A DNA stretch of 62,204 nt. Origin: Verrucomicrobiales bacterium. GTDB taxonomy: Bacteria; Verrucomicrobiota; Verrucomicrobiia; Limisphaerales; CANJXF01. The stretch lies in contig CANJXF010000022.1 in NCBI GenBank assembly GCA_947478865.1, positions 1-62,204 on the forward strand. Direction: 5' to 3'. Shown piece after piece: positions 9,115 to 18,983 of the stretch. Positions within the stretch are counted from its first letter, which is position 1; every line of letters starts with the position of its first letter. The notes under the pieces are model-generated. The model worked only from the letters and a program-made list of their open reading frames with translations, was not told where the DNA came from and ran no database searches. Both the position numbers and the translations under genes were made by a program.

Positions 9115-12100
9115 ATGAATCCAGAATCTACGAATCCATCAGAACCGGTGTCCGGCAAGAAAAACGTGCCCAAGAACGCGGCGCCTTCGGCCAAAGCTGC
9201 GGCGACCCAATCAGTGCCCACTCCGCCGCTGTTCCGGCGCATCGATTGGATGACTTTCGCCATCACCACGCTGGCTGTTTTCATCGGCTATTTCCTGACA
9301 CTTGCGCCCGATTTGACGCTGGAAGACTCCGGAGAACTCGCGGTCGGTTCATTTTACGCTGGCGTGCCGCATCCTCCGGGTTACCCGGTTTGGACGATTT
9401 ATTCATGGCTGTTCACGGTGCTCGTTCCAGTATCAAACATCGCCTATCGGGTGGCCCTCTCGTCAGCTTTCGCCGGCGCCATCTCCTGCGGTTTGATTGC
9501 GCTCATGGTGTCGCGCGGTAGCAGCATGATTCTGGAAAGCATCAGCCAGCTGAAAGGCCTCGCGCGCAACAAGGAGAATTGGCTCTGTTTGATTTGCGGA
9601 CTGGTGGCCGGTCTGGCCTTCGGTTTCAACGGTTATTTTTGGAGTCAGGCGATTATCGTCGAAGTTTATACATTCGGTGTTTTGTCCTTTGCAGCGGTCT
9701 TGTGCCTCCTGCTGCGCTGGATGTACGCACCGCATCAGCGGCGCTATCTTTACTGGGCATTTTTCCTTTTCGGCATCAGCTTTACCAATCATCAAACTCT
9801 CATCGTGGCAGCAATGGGGATTGAAATCGCGATCATGCTGGCCGAGCCAAAATTGGGGCGTGACCTTTTCCTCGGGAATACAATCGTGTTTTTCATTGGA
9901 CTTTGGGCGTCCGCGACGCATCGCATCACCTCGTTTGACAGCCCCGATCCCACCAAAGTTAATCCGCTTTTTACAATCTACATTTTAATCGGAATCGGAT
10001 CGATCATCGGCTGTTTGTGGCTGACCATTAAGACGCGCAAACTTTTAACCGAATGGAAACCGGTCCTTATCCTGACGGTGCTCTGGGTGCTGGGTTCAGC
10101 GTTCTACTTCTACATGCCGCTGGCTTCAATGAGCAATCCGCCGATGAACTGGGGCTACCCGCGCACAGCGGAGGGGTTTGTTCACGCATTCACCCGTGGC
10201 CAATATGAAAAGACCCATCCGACGGACAGCTTGAGTCGCCTTGCGGATCAAGTTGTGATGTATGCCGAAAGCGCAGGCGAGGAATTCAACGCGGTTTATC
10301 TCCTCGTCGCTTTTGTGCCGTTTTTCTTTTTGCGACGAATGCAATCGCGAGAACGAGCGTGGATTATTGGCCTGGCGGCCATTTGGTTTTTCCTCGCGAT
10401 GTTGCTGATGATTTTGCTCAATCCCTCGACCGACAAGCAAAGCCGCGAATTGACGAAAGTCTTCTTTACCGCTTCGTACATGATGGTCGCAATGAGCCTC
10501 GGTTATGGCTTGGCCATCATCGGCGCCTTGCTCAGCACGGATTATGAGAAATATCGAAAATGGGCTTTAGGCGGAGCAGCGGCGTTTTCAGCCATTGCGC
10601 TGATTATTTTTGCGCAATCGTTGGAGAAAAGTCACAACAAACTCGACATGTTTCCGGGCGGGTTTCTTCTCGGCCTGACATTGGCAATTCTGCTTTTAAC
10701 CGTCGTGTCAATCAAGCGATTTCGGCTCGGAGTGGCACTGGCTTTATTCGCGATCATGCCCACGCACCTCATCGTTTCGCATTGGGCCGAAAACGAACAG
10801 CGCGACCACCGGTTTGGATTTTGGTTTGGTCACGATATGTTCACTCCGCCTTTCAATATTTATCCCGAGATGGCGCGCAACACGGTTCTGTTCGGCGGAA
10901 CCGATCCGGGCCGTTTCGCCCCGACTTACATGATTTTCTGCGAAAGCTTTATTCCGCCGGAAAAGAAATTTGACCCAAAATTCGATCGTCGTGATGTCTA
11001 TATCATCACACAAAATGCTTTAGCCGATGGAACTTACCTGAGCTACATCCGTGCCCACTACAACCGTAGCACGCAGGAGGATCCGCCATTTTTCCAGAAC
11101 TTTTTTCACACGAAAAGTTTGGCTTGGCTCGACAAGATTTTTACTGGCCTTGGCGCGAAGATTGAAGCGCGTCGTCGTGCCGAAGGCGTGTATCCGCCCA
11201 AGGAAATCAAAACGCCATCGCCGGATGATTCTCAGCGCGCCTTCAACGAATATCTCGAAGATGCCCAGCGCCGTTATCGCTTGAACCAGATGAAGCTAGG
11301 CGAAGATTTTCGTATTGATAACGGCAAAGTCCAGGTTTCTGGCCAGGTCGCCGTGATGAGTATCAACGGCATTCTGACGAAAATGATTTTTGACGCCAAC
11401 CCAGATCACGAATTCTATGTGGAAGAAAGTTTTCCACTCGACTGGATGTATCCTTACCTGACGCCGTCCGGGATTATCATGAAAATAAACCGGCAGCCGT
11501 TGGCTGAGCTTTCACAGGATGTCCTGAACAAAGATCACGAGTTCTGGAGCAAGTATTCAGATCGCCTGGTTGGCAATTGGATCACTTACGACACCACGGT
11601 CAAAGAGATTTGTGAGTTCGCTGAGCGCACCTATTTGCGCCACGACTACAAAGGTTTCATTGGGGATCGCAAATTCGTCCGTGATGACAATGCGCAAAAG
11701 GCATTTTCCAAGTTGCGCAGTTCCATTGGAGGGATTTATGCCTGGCGCGTGGCGAATTCGAAGTCGCAGCCCGAGCAGCAGCGCATGATTAAGGAGGCTG
11801 ATTTCACCTTCAAACAAGCGTTCGCTTATTGCCCGTTTAGTCCGGAAGCCGTTTATCGTTACGTCAATTTGCTGCTCAGCATGCAGCGGATCGATGACGC
11901 TATTCTGATTGTTCAAACCTGCAAGAAGCTCGATCCCTACAATCCGCAAATTGATAATTTGCTTGCTCAAGTTGAGGCGATGAAGAAACAAGCCAGCGGT
12001 CAAACGACGCCTCCGGCTGGTCGCAGTGCTGAAGCCCAGGCGGCTTTCAACGAGGCGATGCGCCTGGCGCAGAACAAACAAACCAACGAAGCGGCCAAGA

Positions 12101-12444
12101 TCCTGGATCAGATTTTGTTGGATCCTAAAGCGGATTCCGGTGTTTTCATGCAAGTGGCTCAGGGGTTTGTTCAACTGGGGATGTATGCCCGCGCAGAAGG
12201 TGTCGTGCAGAAACTTTCTTCGATGACGCCGGACAATCCTGAATCCTGGTATAATTTGGGTGGGTTACAGGCGGCGCAGGGGAAGATTTCAGCGACGCAA
12301 GCCTTGCAAAAGGCATTCGATTTGAGCGCGCTTCGCTTGAAAAAGGATCCGAAAGCGGTGGATTTAAAAGCTCACGCAAAGAGTGATCCGAATCTCTCTC
12401 TCATTCGTGAGACGCCGGAATTCAAAAAGTTGATCAGCAACTAG
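9115..12444 (+). CDS. DUF2723 polytopic membrane protein with TPR-like tail, probable GT-C glycosyltransferase
   Basis: 1109 residues. A Pro/Ala-rich cytoplasmic start is followed by many membrane helices, then a large soluble part. The DUF2723 signature is clear: LEDSGELAVG at about 70-78 and HPPGYP at 86-91, with Asp71 in the position of the GT-C catalytic acidic residue. The last 200 residues are helical with TPR character (NEAAKILDQIL, DNPESWYNLGGLQA). DUF2723 includes the eukaryotic O-mannosyltransferase TMEM260, so transfer of a lipid-linked sugar to protein is a reasonable inference. It starts one base after the upstream stop and probably shares that transcript. The acceptor is unknown. 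Confidence 0.8.
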   Translation: MNPESTNPSEPVSGKKNVPKNAAPSAKAAATQSVPTPPLFRRIDWMTFAITTLAVFIGYFLTLAPDLTLEDSGELAVGSFYAGVPHPPGYPVWTIYSWLFTVLVPVSNIAYRVALSSAFAGAISCGLIALMVSRGSSMILESISQLKGLARNKENWLCLICGLVAGLAFGFNGYFWSQAIIVEVYTFGVLSFAAVLCLLLRWMYAPHQRRYLYWAFFLFGISFTNHQTLIVAAMGIEIAIMLAEPKLGRDLFLGNTIVFFIGLWASATHRITSFDSPDPTKVNPLFTIYILIGIGSIIGCLWLTIKTRKLLTEWKPVLILTVLWVLGSAFYFYMPLASMSNPPMNWGYPRTAEGFVHAFTRGQYEKTHPTDSLSRLADQVVMYAESAGEEFNAVYLLVAFVPFFFLRRMQSRERAWIIGLAAIWFFLAMLLMILLNPSTDKQSRELTKVFFTASYMMVAMSLGYGLAIIGALLSTDYEKYRKWALGGAAAFSAIALIIFAQSLEKSHNKLDMFPGGFLLGLTLAILLLTVVSIKRFRLGVALALFAIMPTHLIVSHWAENEQRDHRFGFWFGHDMFTPPFNIYPEMARNTVLFGGTDPGRFAPTYMIFCESFIPPEKKFDPKFDRRDVYIITQNALADGTYLSYIRAHYNRSTQEDPPFFQNFFHTKSLAWLDKIFTGLGAKIEARRRAEGVYPPKEIKTPSPDDSQRAFNEYLEDAQRRYRLNQMKLGEDFRIDNGKVQVSGQVAVMSINGILTKMIFDANPDHEFYVEESFPLDWMYPYLTPSGIIMKINRQPLAELSQDVLNKDHEFWSKYSDRLVGNWITYDTTVKEICEFAERTYLRHDYKGFIGDRKFVRDDNAQKAFSKLRSSIGGIYAWRVANSKSQPEQQRMIKEADFTFKQAFAYCPFSPEAVYRYVNLLLSMQRIDDAILIVQTCKKLDPYNPQIDNLLAQVEAMKKQASGQTTPPAGRSAEAQAAFNEAMRLAQNKQTNEAAKILDQILLDPKADSGVFMQVAQGFVQLGMYARAEGVVQKLSSMTPDNPESWYNLGGLQAAQGKISATQALQKAFDLSALRLKKDPKAVDLKAHAKSDPNLSLIRETPEFKKLISN

Positions 12445-12474
12445 GAAGCGGTTATTCGCAAGCGACGCGCTGGA

Positions 12475-13227
12475 CTAATCATCATTGCCGCTCAGTTCGT
12501 AATTCAGAACCGAGAGACAATATATCGCAGCCGTTTCGCAGCGTAATACGAGCTGGCCGAGGCTGATAGGAAGTGTTCCTGCTGATTTGATTTGTTCCAT
12601 TTCTGCCGGGGAAAAATCTCCTTCCGGCCCGATCCAGATGCATACCGATTCCGGCTTGTGCCGTTTTTCTGTGGCGAAGGCGCTAAAATATTTTCGCGGG
12701 TGTTGGCTGTCTTCTTGCAAGGACGCGACCAGCGGCAGATCGAATTTTTCTCCCCGCGCCAGAAATTCTCTTGGCGTGATGGGTTCATCCACTTGAGGAA
12801 GCCAGACTTGGCCGCATTGCTTGATCGCTTCGATCGTGGTGAGCCGCCACTTGTCCAGTTTGTCGGTTGAGCTTTCTCGGTCGAGATGAGTTGTGACGCG
12901 TTCAGAGAGAAGGGGAACAATTCGCGCCACCCCCAACTCGGTCGCCTTCTGGATGATCGACTCCATGAGCTTCCCTTTCGGAATCGCCTGGAGCAGGGTG
13001 ATACGATATGGGAGCGGTGGAATGAACCTTTTTTGCACCACTTCGAGCAAGACTGACTTCTTCGAAACATTCCGAACGTCGCAAATAAATTCGTGCCCGG
13101 CTCCATCGAGAACTGACACGCGTTCGCCGACTCGAACTCGCAACACTTGCGCGGCGTGGTGCGCCTCCCGATCCAGCAGGGTCAACGTGGCCCGGGCGTC
13201 GTGAGTTGGTAGATAAAAACGGTGCAT
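12475..13227 (-). CDS. rsmE: 16S rRNA (uracil1498-N3)-methyltransferase
   Basis: A SPOUT-fold methyltransferase that modifies U1498 of 16S rRNA using S-adenosylmethionine. The start at 13227 gives the family's usual opening MHRFYLP; an ATG at 13257 would add ten residues. The N-terminal PUA-like part (HHAAQVLRVRVGERVSVLDG) is followed by the cofactor-binding knot with GPEGDFSPAEM and LGQLVLRCETAA, both diagnostic. It is the last gene of a grpE-dnaJ-rsmE operon; dnaJ followed by rsmE is a common arrangement in many bacteria. Confidence 0.95.
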   Translation of the reverse strand: MHRFYLPTHDARATLTLLDREAHHAAQVLRVRVGERVSVLDGAGHEFICDVRNVSKKSVLLEVVQKRFIPPLPYRITLLQAIPKGKLMESIIQKATELGVARIVPLLSERVTTHLDRESSTDKLDKWRLTTIEAIKQCGQVWLPQVDEPITPREFLARGEKFDLPLVASLQEDSQHPRKYFSAFATEKRHKPESVCIWIGPEGDFSPAEMEQIKSAGTLPISLGQLVLRCETAAIYCLSVLNYELSGNDD

Positions 13228-13266
13228 CAGTTGAGTTTTTAAACCGCTGCCCGCCATGCGTTTATT

Positions 13267-14403
13267 CTAGCGAAATAAATTCTTCGCCTTTTCGAAAAAG
13301 CCTTTGCTGATCGGATTGACGTTGGCGTCACACAGTTCGGAAAATTCCTGGATCTTCGCCCGCTGCGCACTGTTCAAATGCGTTGGCACTTCCACGGTCA
13401 CTCGGACATGGATGTCGCCCACACCGTAACCCTGCACGTTTTTGATCCCTTTGCCTTTGAGCCTGAACAATGTGCCCGGCTGTGTGCCTGGCGGAATCTT
13501 AATGTGGGCGTTTCCCGTCAGCGTTGGAACTTCAACCTCTGCGCCCAATGCGGCTTGGACAAAACTGATCGGCACTTCGCAAATCAAGTCGTCGCCTTCG
13601 CGTTCGAAAATCTCATGCGCTTTCACATGCAGCACGACATACAAATCTCCCGTCGGTCCGCCGCGTGTTCCTGCTTCTCCGTTGCCAGATGAGCGCAAAC
13701 GCGAGCCGGTATCCACGCCGGGTGGAATTTTTAACTTAATTTTCGAAGTCCGTTCGTGCCGTCCGCTGCCGTGACAAACCTTGCATGGTTTATCGATGAT
13801 TTTGCCGCGCCCTTCGCATCGTGGACAGGTTTGCGCGATGCTGAAAATGCCGCGTGAACTGATCACCTGGCCGCGTCCACCGCAGGTTGTGCATGCCTTG
13901 GTCGTGGAACCTTTTTCGGCGCCGGTGCTTTGACACGCTTCGCAGGCATCGGGTTTGGTGACGGAAATTTCTTTTTCGCAACCGAGCGCTGCCTCCACGA
14001 AGCTGATTTCCATGTCGTAACGCAAATCGGCGCCGCGCTGTGGTCCGTTGGGATCACGACGTTCGCCGCCGAATAGATTTTCAAAGATACTTCCACCGCC
14101 ACCCCCTCCGAAAACTTCGCGGAAAATATCGGCTGGATCATGGAATCCTCCTCCGCCACTGCTCCCACGCCTCCGTGGATCGAAGGCCGCGTGTCCATAT
14201 TGATCGTAGGCAGCGCGCGTCTGCGGATCGCTCAAGGCTTCGTATGCTTCGCCTAACGTTTTGAACTGATCTTCGGCGGTTTTGTCTCCTGGATTCTTGT
14301 CCGGATGGAATTTGACCGCCATTTTGCGGTAAGCCTTTTTGATTTCTTCAGCGCTGGCGCTGCGGTCCACGCCGAGCACCTCGTAGTAATCGCGTTTCGC
14401 CAT
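13267..14403 (-). CDS. dnaJ: chaperone protein DnaJ
   Basis: The Hsp70 co-chaperone that delivers clients to DnaK and stimulates its ATPase. It is full length at 378 residues. It has a J domain with HPD ([11 protein letters not shown]), a Gly/Phe-rich linker, and four zinc motifs. Three fit CxxCxGxG, and the first, CEACQSTG, has Ser in place of the first Gly. The two C-terminal substrate-binding domains follow. It starts two bases after the grpE stop, so translation is probably coupled. No dnaK lies in the window. Confidence 0.97.
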   Translation of the reverse strand: MAKRDYYEVLGVDRSASAEEIKKAYRKMAVKFHPDKNPGDKTAEDQFKTLGEAYEALSDPQTRAAYDQYGHAAFDPRRRGSSGGGGFHDPADIFREVFGGGGGGSIFENLFGGERRDPNGPQRGADLRYDMEISFVEAALGCEKEISVTKPDACEACQSTGAEKGSTTKACTTCGGRGQVISSRGIFSIAQTCPRCEGRGKIIDKPCKVCHGSGRHERTSKIKLKIPPGVDTGSRLRSSGNGEAGTRGGPTGDLYVVLHVKAHEIFEREGDDLICEVPISFVQAALGAEVEVPTLTGNAHIKIPPGTQPGTLFRLKGKGIKNVQGYGVGDIHVRVTVEVPTHLNSAQRAKIQEFSELCDANVNPISKGFFEKAKNLFR

Positions 14404-14405
14404 AT

Positions 14406-14978
14406 TTATTCGGTAGCAGGTCTTTTCGCGACGATGACCGTGGCTGGACGAATAAGCCGGTCTCTCAATTTATAACCTTTGCGAAGCTGCTGGATGACCT
14501 GTCCCTCTGGAACAGTGGAGGTTTCCTGCTGCGAAACTGCTTCATGGAAATTGGGGTCAAACGGCTGGTTCGCCGCATCCACTTCTTCCAGGCCCGAATC
14601 GGCCAAAGCGGATTTCAACTGCGTGCAAATCATGTTTACGCCCGTTTGCAACGACTCTGCGGATGCGCCCGGACCGGATGCAGCCGCCAGCGCTGCTTCA
14701 AAATTGTCGATCACCGGAATCAACTTTTGCAGCAGCGATTCGTTGGCATACTTGGTTGCGTCCTGCTTCTCGCGCAGGGCCCGTTTCTTGTAATTTTCGA
14801 AATCAGCCGTTTGCCGGAGCAATCGATCCCAGGATTCATCAGCCTTTTCGGCACGCTGCAAAAGTTCAGCCACCTGTTCAGATGTCAACTGTGCCTCGAC
14901 CACCGCGGCATCTTTGGGATTTGCCCCATTGTTTTCGGCGATGTCGCTATTAATTTGTTTCCCGGTTTCGTTCTTCAT
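14406..14978 (-). CDS. grpE: nucleotide exchange factor GrpE
   Basis: The exchange factor for DnaK. An N-terminal coiled coil is followed by the family core [31 protein letters not shown] and the C-terminal beta domain ending [14 protein letters not shown]. The frame is open to 15080, but the ATG at 14978 (MKNETGKQ) is preferred. It has a TAGGA-type ribosome site, and the extra 34 residues would be an unlikely hydrophobic stretch. The upstream 140 bases, shared with the divergent helicase gene, show no CIRCE element, so HrcA control is not supported here. Confidence 0.95.
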   Translation of the reverse strand: MKNETGKQINSDIAENNGANPKDAAVVEAQLTSEQVAELLQRAEKADESWDRLLRQTADFENYKKRALREKQDATKYANESLLQKLIPVIDNFEAALAAASGPGASAESLQTGVNMICTQLKSALADSGLEEVDAANQPFDPNFHEAVSQQETSTVPEGQVIQQLRKGYKLRDRLIRPATVIVAKRPATE

Positions 14979-15119
14979 GGTTCCTAAAAAAGAGGTGAAA
15001 AGATATACAAGCGTTTTATACAGGGCAACTATGGATAAAGTTACACGGAAAAGAGAGAACACAAAAATTTTGTCATTCACCGCGCCACCCGCGAAGCTGT
15101 GCGTTCAGATGAAGCGTAA

Positions 15120-18100
15120 ATGAGCCAGATAGACTTAAACGAAAAATTCCTAGCGCAAATCGCTGGTTGGGAGGCGATGAAACAAGCTCGCGCCTGCCTG
15201 GAAAATGGCTCCGTGCTTAGTTCAAACTGGACCCCTCCAATGCTGCGCGGCGTGGTCCAGGAAGGTTCGGTTTCATATCGCGCCGGATTGGTTATTAAGA
15301 GCACGGTGGATATCGAAAACGTTTGTCACTGCCGGGCCGCGCGCGAATGGGGAACGATTTGCGTGCATTCCGTTGCGGTTGGATTGCATCACCTCAGACG
15401 CGGGCAATCTGAAAAAGCCGCTCCGACCCCAGCGGCGTTATTGCCTGGAAGCGCGAAGCCTGGAGCCAGTCCCGTTCAACGTCCGACCCGCCGCCTCCAG
15501 CGCGCTGCGACCGGAGAGACCGGCGAGGAGACCGAGCTGTTTATCATTTTTCCGCCGAATCTCTCCGCCGCAATCGACAAAGGGAAAATCATGCTCTGTT
15601 TCGAGGCGACCTGGCGAAACGGTCGCACGCCGCTCAGCTCACTTCCACTCACGCAACCCTTTCTCTTTTCCGATCTGGATGCCGCGCTGCTCGACCAGAT
15701 CGAGAAGCTTTCGCCCGGCGAAATTCCGGCGATGCTCATGCTGAGCAACGAAGCCTTGGTCGATCTTCTGCCCGCGCTGGCCGGGCATCCTCGCCTTTCC
15801 ATCGGAAAATCGCAGCCGCTGTCGGTCCTTCGTGAACCATTGCGGCTGCCTCTTCGTATCACGTTGGAAACCTCCGGAGAAATTTCTCTCGCACTCAAAT
15901 CAAAGAGCGATCTCTCAAAAATCCTCTCCGGCGCGAGCGCCTGGCTGTTTTGCGAAAACAGGTTTCAGCCGCTCGGCTTGCCGAAACCTTACCTCGACTT
16001 GCTTCGTGGACCGGTGCGGCTTCCGCGGTTGGCTGTTCCACAATTTCTCAGTCAGGACTGGGCCATCCTCCAAAAAACTTGCGAGGTCGAAGCCAATTTT
16101 ACGCTCGAAGATTTTTCGCTGGCACCGCAAGAGCCGAAGTTCCTGCTCAATCTCGCGGGCGGACTGGCGCAGTTGCACGCGCAGGTTCAATGCGCCTACG
16201 GCACTCGCATCATGACGCTCGGCGTTACTTCGAATTCAGAGACGCTTTGGTTGCCCGATCCAGATGTCCCAACGCGCTATTCCACACGCGATCTTGCCTC
16301 TGAACAGAAGGCGCTCGGACGATTGCTCAGCTCTGGCTTTACCGGTCCGGATGCGCAAGGTCGCTATCAACTCGTTGGCCAGAATCAGGTTCTCAACTTT
16401 TTCGCGCGCGAATATCCGCGTTTGCAGAAGGAATGGTCGGTCACGCTGGAAGAACGCTTGCAATTCAGCACCGCAAAAAACCTCGAATGGATCGAGCCTG
16501 AGTTCCAAGTCACCACTTCAGGTGTGCAATGGTTTGACCTGAATGTTTCCTTTGCCTCGAACAGCGGAGAGCGATTTCCGGCCACGGAAATTCAGCGTCT
16601 CGTTTTGTCCGGGCAAAGTCACACCCGCTTGCGAAATGGAAAAATCGCTGTCATCGATACCGGTGCCGTGGAGGAATTGCAGGAGGTGTTGCTCGACGCG
16701 GCGCCGCAACAGCACGCCCAAGGTTATCGGCTCAATAATGCCCAGGCCGGTTTTGTCGAAGCCACTTTGCGCGAGAAAAACGGCTGGCAAATCCAGGCGC
16801 CCGCCGATTGGGCAAATCGCGCCAAGCAACAAAGTGGCGCCGCGAAAATCGAATGCCCGCCGCTGGGCGATCTGGAACCTGTCTTGCGCCCGTATCAAAA
16901 GAGCGGCGTCGCGTGGATGCATTTTTTGCGCGCCAATAGTTTTGGTGGGATTCTCGCCGACGAAATGGGCCTCGGAAAAACGTTGCAGGCGCTCGCCTTT
17001 CTCCAATCTGTGCCTGAACGCTCGGGTCCGGCGCTGATTATTTGTCCAACAAGCTTGGTCTTCAACTGGGTGAACGAGGTGAAGAAATTCACTCCGCACT
17101 TGAATGTCGTCGCGTTGAACGGGCCGGATCGACACGCGCATTTTGGTGCAATTTCGGAGGCGGATCTCGTGGTCACGAGCTACGCGCTGGTGCGTCGCGA
17201 TGCCGAGCGGTATCGCGATTTTGAATTCGACACAGTCATTCTCGATGAGGCTCAGCACATCAAAAACCGGCAGACCCAAAACGCGCAAGCGGTGAAAGCG
17301 ATTCGCGCACGTCACCGACTCGTCCTCACTGGAACGCCGTTGGAAAACTCCGTGCTCGATCTCTGGTCCATCTTCGATTTTTTAATGCCGGGTTACCTCG
17401 GTTCGGCGAAAGATTTCCGGGAACGTTACGAAATCCCCATTACGCGTGAAAAAAATGTCGAGGTTCAGGCTCGGCTCGCGCGCCGCTTAAAACCGTTTCT
17501 CCTTCGCCGCTTGAAACGCGACGTGGCCAAAGATCTTCCGGATAAACTGGAACAAATTTCCTTCTGCGATTTAACCGAGGAACAGTCGGCGGTTTACGCG
17601 CAAATTCTTGAAGCGACGCGGCGCGAAGTGGTCAATGCCGTGGATGCCCAGGGTTTGCAGAAAAGCCGCATGGTCATTCTCACCGCGCTGTTGCGGCTTC
17701 GCCAGATTTCCTGCGACCTGCGCCTGCTGAAACTGGAGGGCGACGAACCGCAAGCGCAGAAACTGAAGGACGAGGATTCCGGCAAAATGGAGGCGTTCGG
17801 TGAGTTGCTTGAGGAAGTTTTGGACGGCGGTCATCGCGTGCTCGTCTTCAGCCAATTCGTTGGAATGCTGACCCTTTTGAAGGAAAAACTGTCCGGCGAA
17901 GGAATTGATTTTTGTTATCTCGACGGCTCGACCAAGGATCGCGGTGAAGTTGTCTCGCGCTTCCAATCCAACGAGCGCATTCCGGTATTTCTCATCAGCC
18001 TCAAAGCGGGCGGCGTGGGTTTAAACCTCACCGGCGCTGATACCGTGATTCATTTCGATCCATGGTGGAATCCTGCTGTGGAGGATCAAGCGACCGATCG

Positions 18101-18284
18101 CGCCCATCGCATTGGCCAGACGCGTGTCGTGACCAGTTATAAATTGATCGCGCGCGGCACGGTGGAGGAAAAAATTCTGACACTGCAAACCCGCAAACGT
18201 GACGTCATCAAGGCCACGCTCGCCGGCGAGGAACAATTAGCCGAGGCGCTGAGCTGGGAAGAAATTCAAGAGCTGCTGGCGTAA
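15120..18284 (+). CDS. SWIM-finger SNF2-family DEAD/DEAH helicase
   Basis: A 1054-residue Swi2/Snf2 ATPase. An N-terminal SWIM zinc finger is visible with Cys69, Cys71, Cys81 and His83 (CHCRAAREWGTICVH). A long middle region follows. The SNF2 core has Walker A DEMGLGKT near residue 614, the Walker B box DEAQHIKN, LVLTGTPLENS, VFSQFVG and the motif VI sequence ATDRAHRIGQ. Such proteins translocate on double-stranded DNA and remodel protein-DNA complexes; the specific target in bacteria is usually unknown. It is divergent from grpE and nearly abuts the next convergent gene (three bases between stops). Confidence 0.92.
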   Translation: MSQIDLNEKFLAQIAGWEAMKQARACLENGSVLSSNWTPPMLRGVVQEGSVSYRAGLVIKSTVDIENVCHCRAAREWGTICVHSVAVGLHHLRRGQSEKAAPTPAALLPGSAKPGASPVQRPTRRLQRAATGETGEETELFIIFPPNLSAAIDKGKIMLCFEATWRNGRTPLSSLPLTQPFLFSDLDAALLDQIEKLSPGEIPAMLMLSNEALVDLLPALAGHPRLSIGKSQPLSVLREPLRLPLRITLETSGEISLALKSKSDLSKILSGASAWLFCENRFQPLGLPKPYLDLLRGPVRLPRLAVPQFLSQDWAILQKTCEVEANFTLEDFSLAPQEPKFLLNLAGGLAQLHAQVQCAYGTRIMTLGVTSNSETLWLPDPDVPTRYSTRDLASEQKALGRLLSSGFTGPDAQGRYQLVGQNQVLNFFAREYPRLQKEWSVTLEERLQFSTAKNLEWIEPEFQVTTSGVQWFDLNVSFASNSGERFPATEIQRLVLSGQSHTRLRNGKIAVIDTGAVEELQEVLLDAAPQQHAQGYRLNNAQAGFVEATLREKNGWQIQAPADWANRAKQQSGAAKIECPPLGDLEPVLRPYQKSGVAWMHFLRANSFGGILADEMGLGKTLQALAFLQSVPERSGPALIICPTSLVFNWVNEVKKFTPHLNVVALNGPDRHAHFGAISEADLVVTSYALVRRDAERYRDFEFDTVILDEAQHIKNRQTQNAQAVKAIRARHRLVLTGTPLENSVLDLWSIFDFLMPGYLGSAKDFRERYEIPITREKNVEVQARLARRLKPFLLRRLKRDVAKDLPDKLEQISFCDLTEEQSAVYAQILEATRREVVNAVDAQGLQKSRMVILTALLRLRQISCDLRLLKLEGDEPQAQKLKDEDSGKMEAFGELLEEVLDGGHRVLVFSQFVGMLTLLKEKLSGEGIDFCYLDGSTKDRGEVVSRFQSNERIPVFLISLKAGGVGLNLTGADTVIHFDPWWNPAVEDQATDRAHRIGQTRVVTSYKLIARGTVEEKILTLQTRKRDVIKATLAGEEQLAEALSWEEIQELLA

Positions 18285-18287
18285 AGG

Positions 18288-18980
18288 CTATTTGAAAACG
18301 TTGATCTGGTTCGGCTCGCCGAAAGCTCCTTTTTCACCGAACGCAACGAAGCGAACTTTCAAATCGTGCAGGCCATCCATGCGAATGGTTCCTCCGTTTT
18401 GCCCACTCAAAATGGACACTCCTGCAATCGGCGAGTCGCCTCGTGCTTTAGGATGAATTGTGCCGATGAGCCGCCCGCCATCCATGTGGCGCAATCCGTT
18501 GGAGATGCGAAACAAAACCCAATTCCATTTATGATTCTTCGCCGACGCAGGGAAACTGCCGCCATCCACCGCGATGGGTTCGGGTAGCGTGCCTGTCAGG
18601 AAATTGAAATAGCGCGGCTGGCCTTTTTCATCCACCAGCGATTCATCGCCGTAAACCTGCATGAGAATATCCACCTCATGCTGGCTGGCCCAGGTCTGGA
18701 ATTGTGAATCGGCATTGTTGAATTTCACGCCCATGACACGCACCCCGGTGTGGCCGCCAATCGTGACCGGTTCGGTCACGTGATCAACGCCCGTCAGGGT
18801 GGTCAGCGACGCTACCCAATTTGAATTCGCCGGCGCAAATTTGTGATCGATGCTGACGAAATGAACTCGCTTCGCGGGATTAATCGTATCCGGCAATTTT
18901 TCAGGACTGTGCGGTCCGGATTTTGCGGAGAGGTCAATGGCGGCAAACGCGATTAGGAATAAGGCTGTAACAAGTTTCAT
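18288..18980 (-). CDS. secreted protein of unknown function
   Basis: 230 residues with a clear signal peptide (MKLVTALFLIAFAAIDLSAKS). The rest is rich in beta-type sequence (VDHVTEPVTIGGHTGVRV, IRMDGLHDLKVRFV). It contains no catalytic motif that I recognise. It starts three bases after the stop of the upstream WalJ-like gene, so the two are probably co-transcribed. A periplasmic location is predicted; no function is proposed. Confidence 0.7.
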   Translation of the reverse strand: MKLVTALFLIAFAAIDLSAKSGPHSPEKLPDTINPAKRVHFVSIDHKFAPANSNWVASLTTLTGVDHVTEPVTIGGHTGVRVMGVKFNNADSQFQTWASQHEVDILMQVYGDESLVDEKGQPRYFNFLTGTLPEPIAVDGGSFPASAKNHKWNWVLFRISNGLRHMDGGRLIGTIHPKARGDSPIAGVSILSGQNGGTIRMDGLHDLKVRFVAFGEKGAFGEPNQINVFK

Positions 18981-18983
18981 GGT

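Noticed and set aside
14979-15119. CIRCE heat-shock operator upstream of grpE
   Set aside because: No TTAGCACTC / GAGTGCTAA inverted repeat is present in the intergenic region. Only weak TATA-like boxes are seen.
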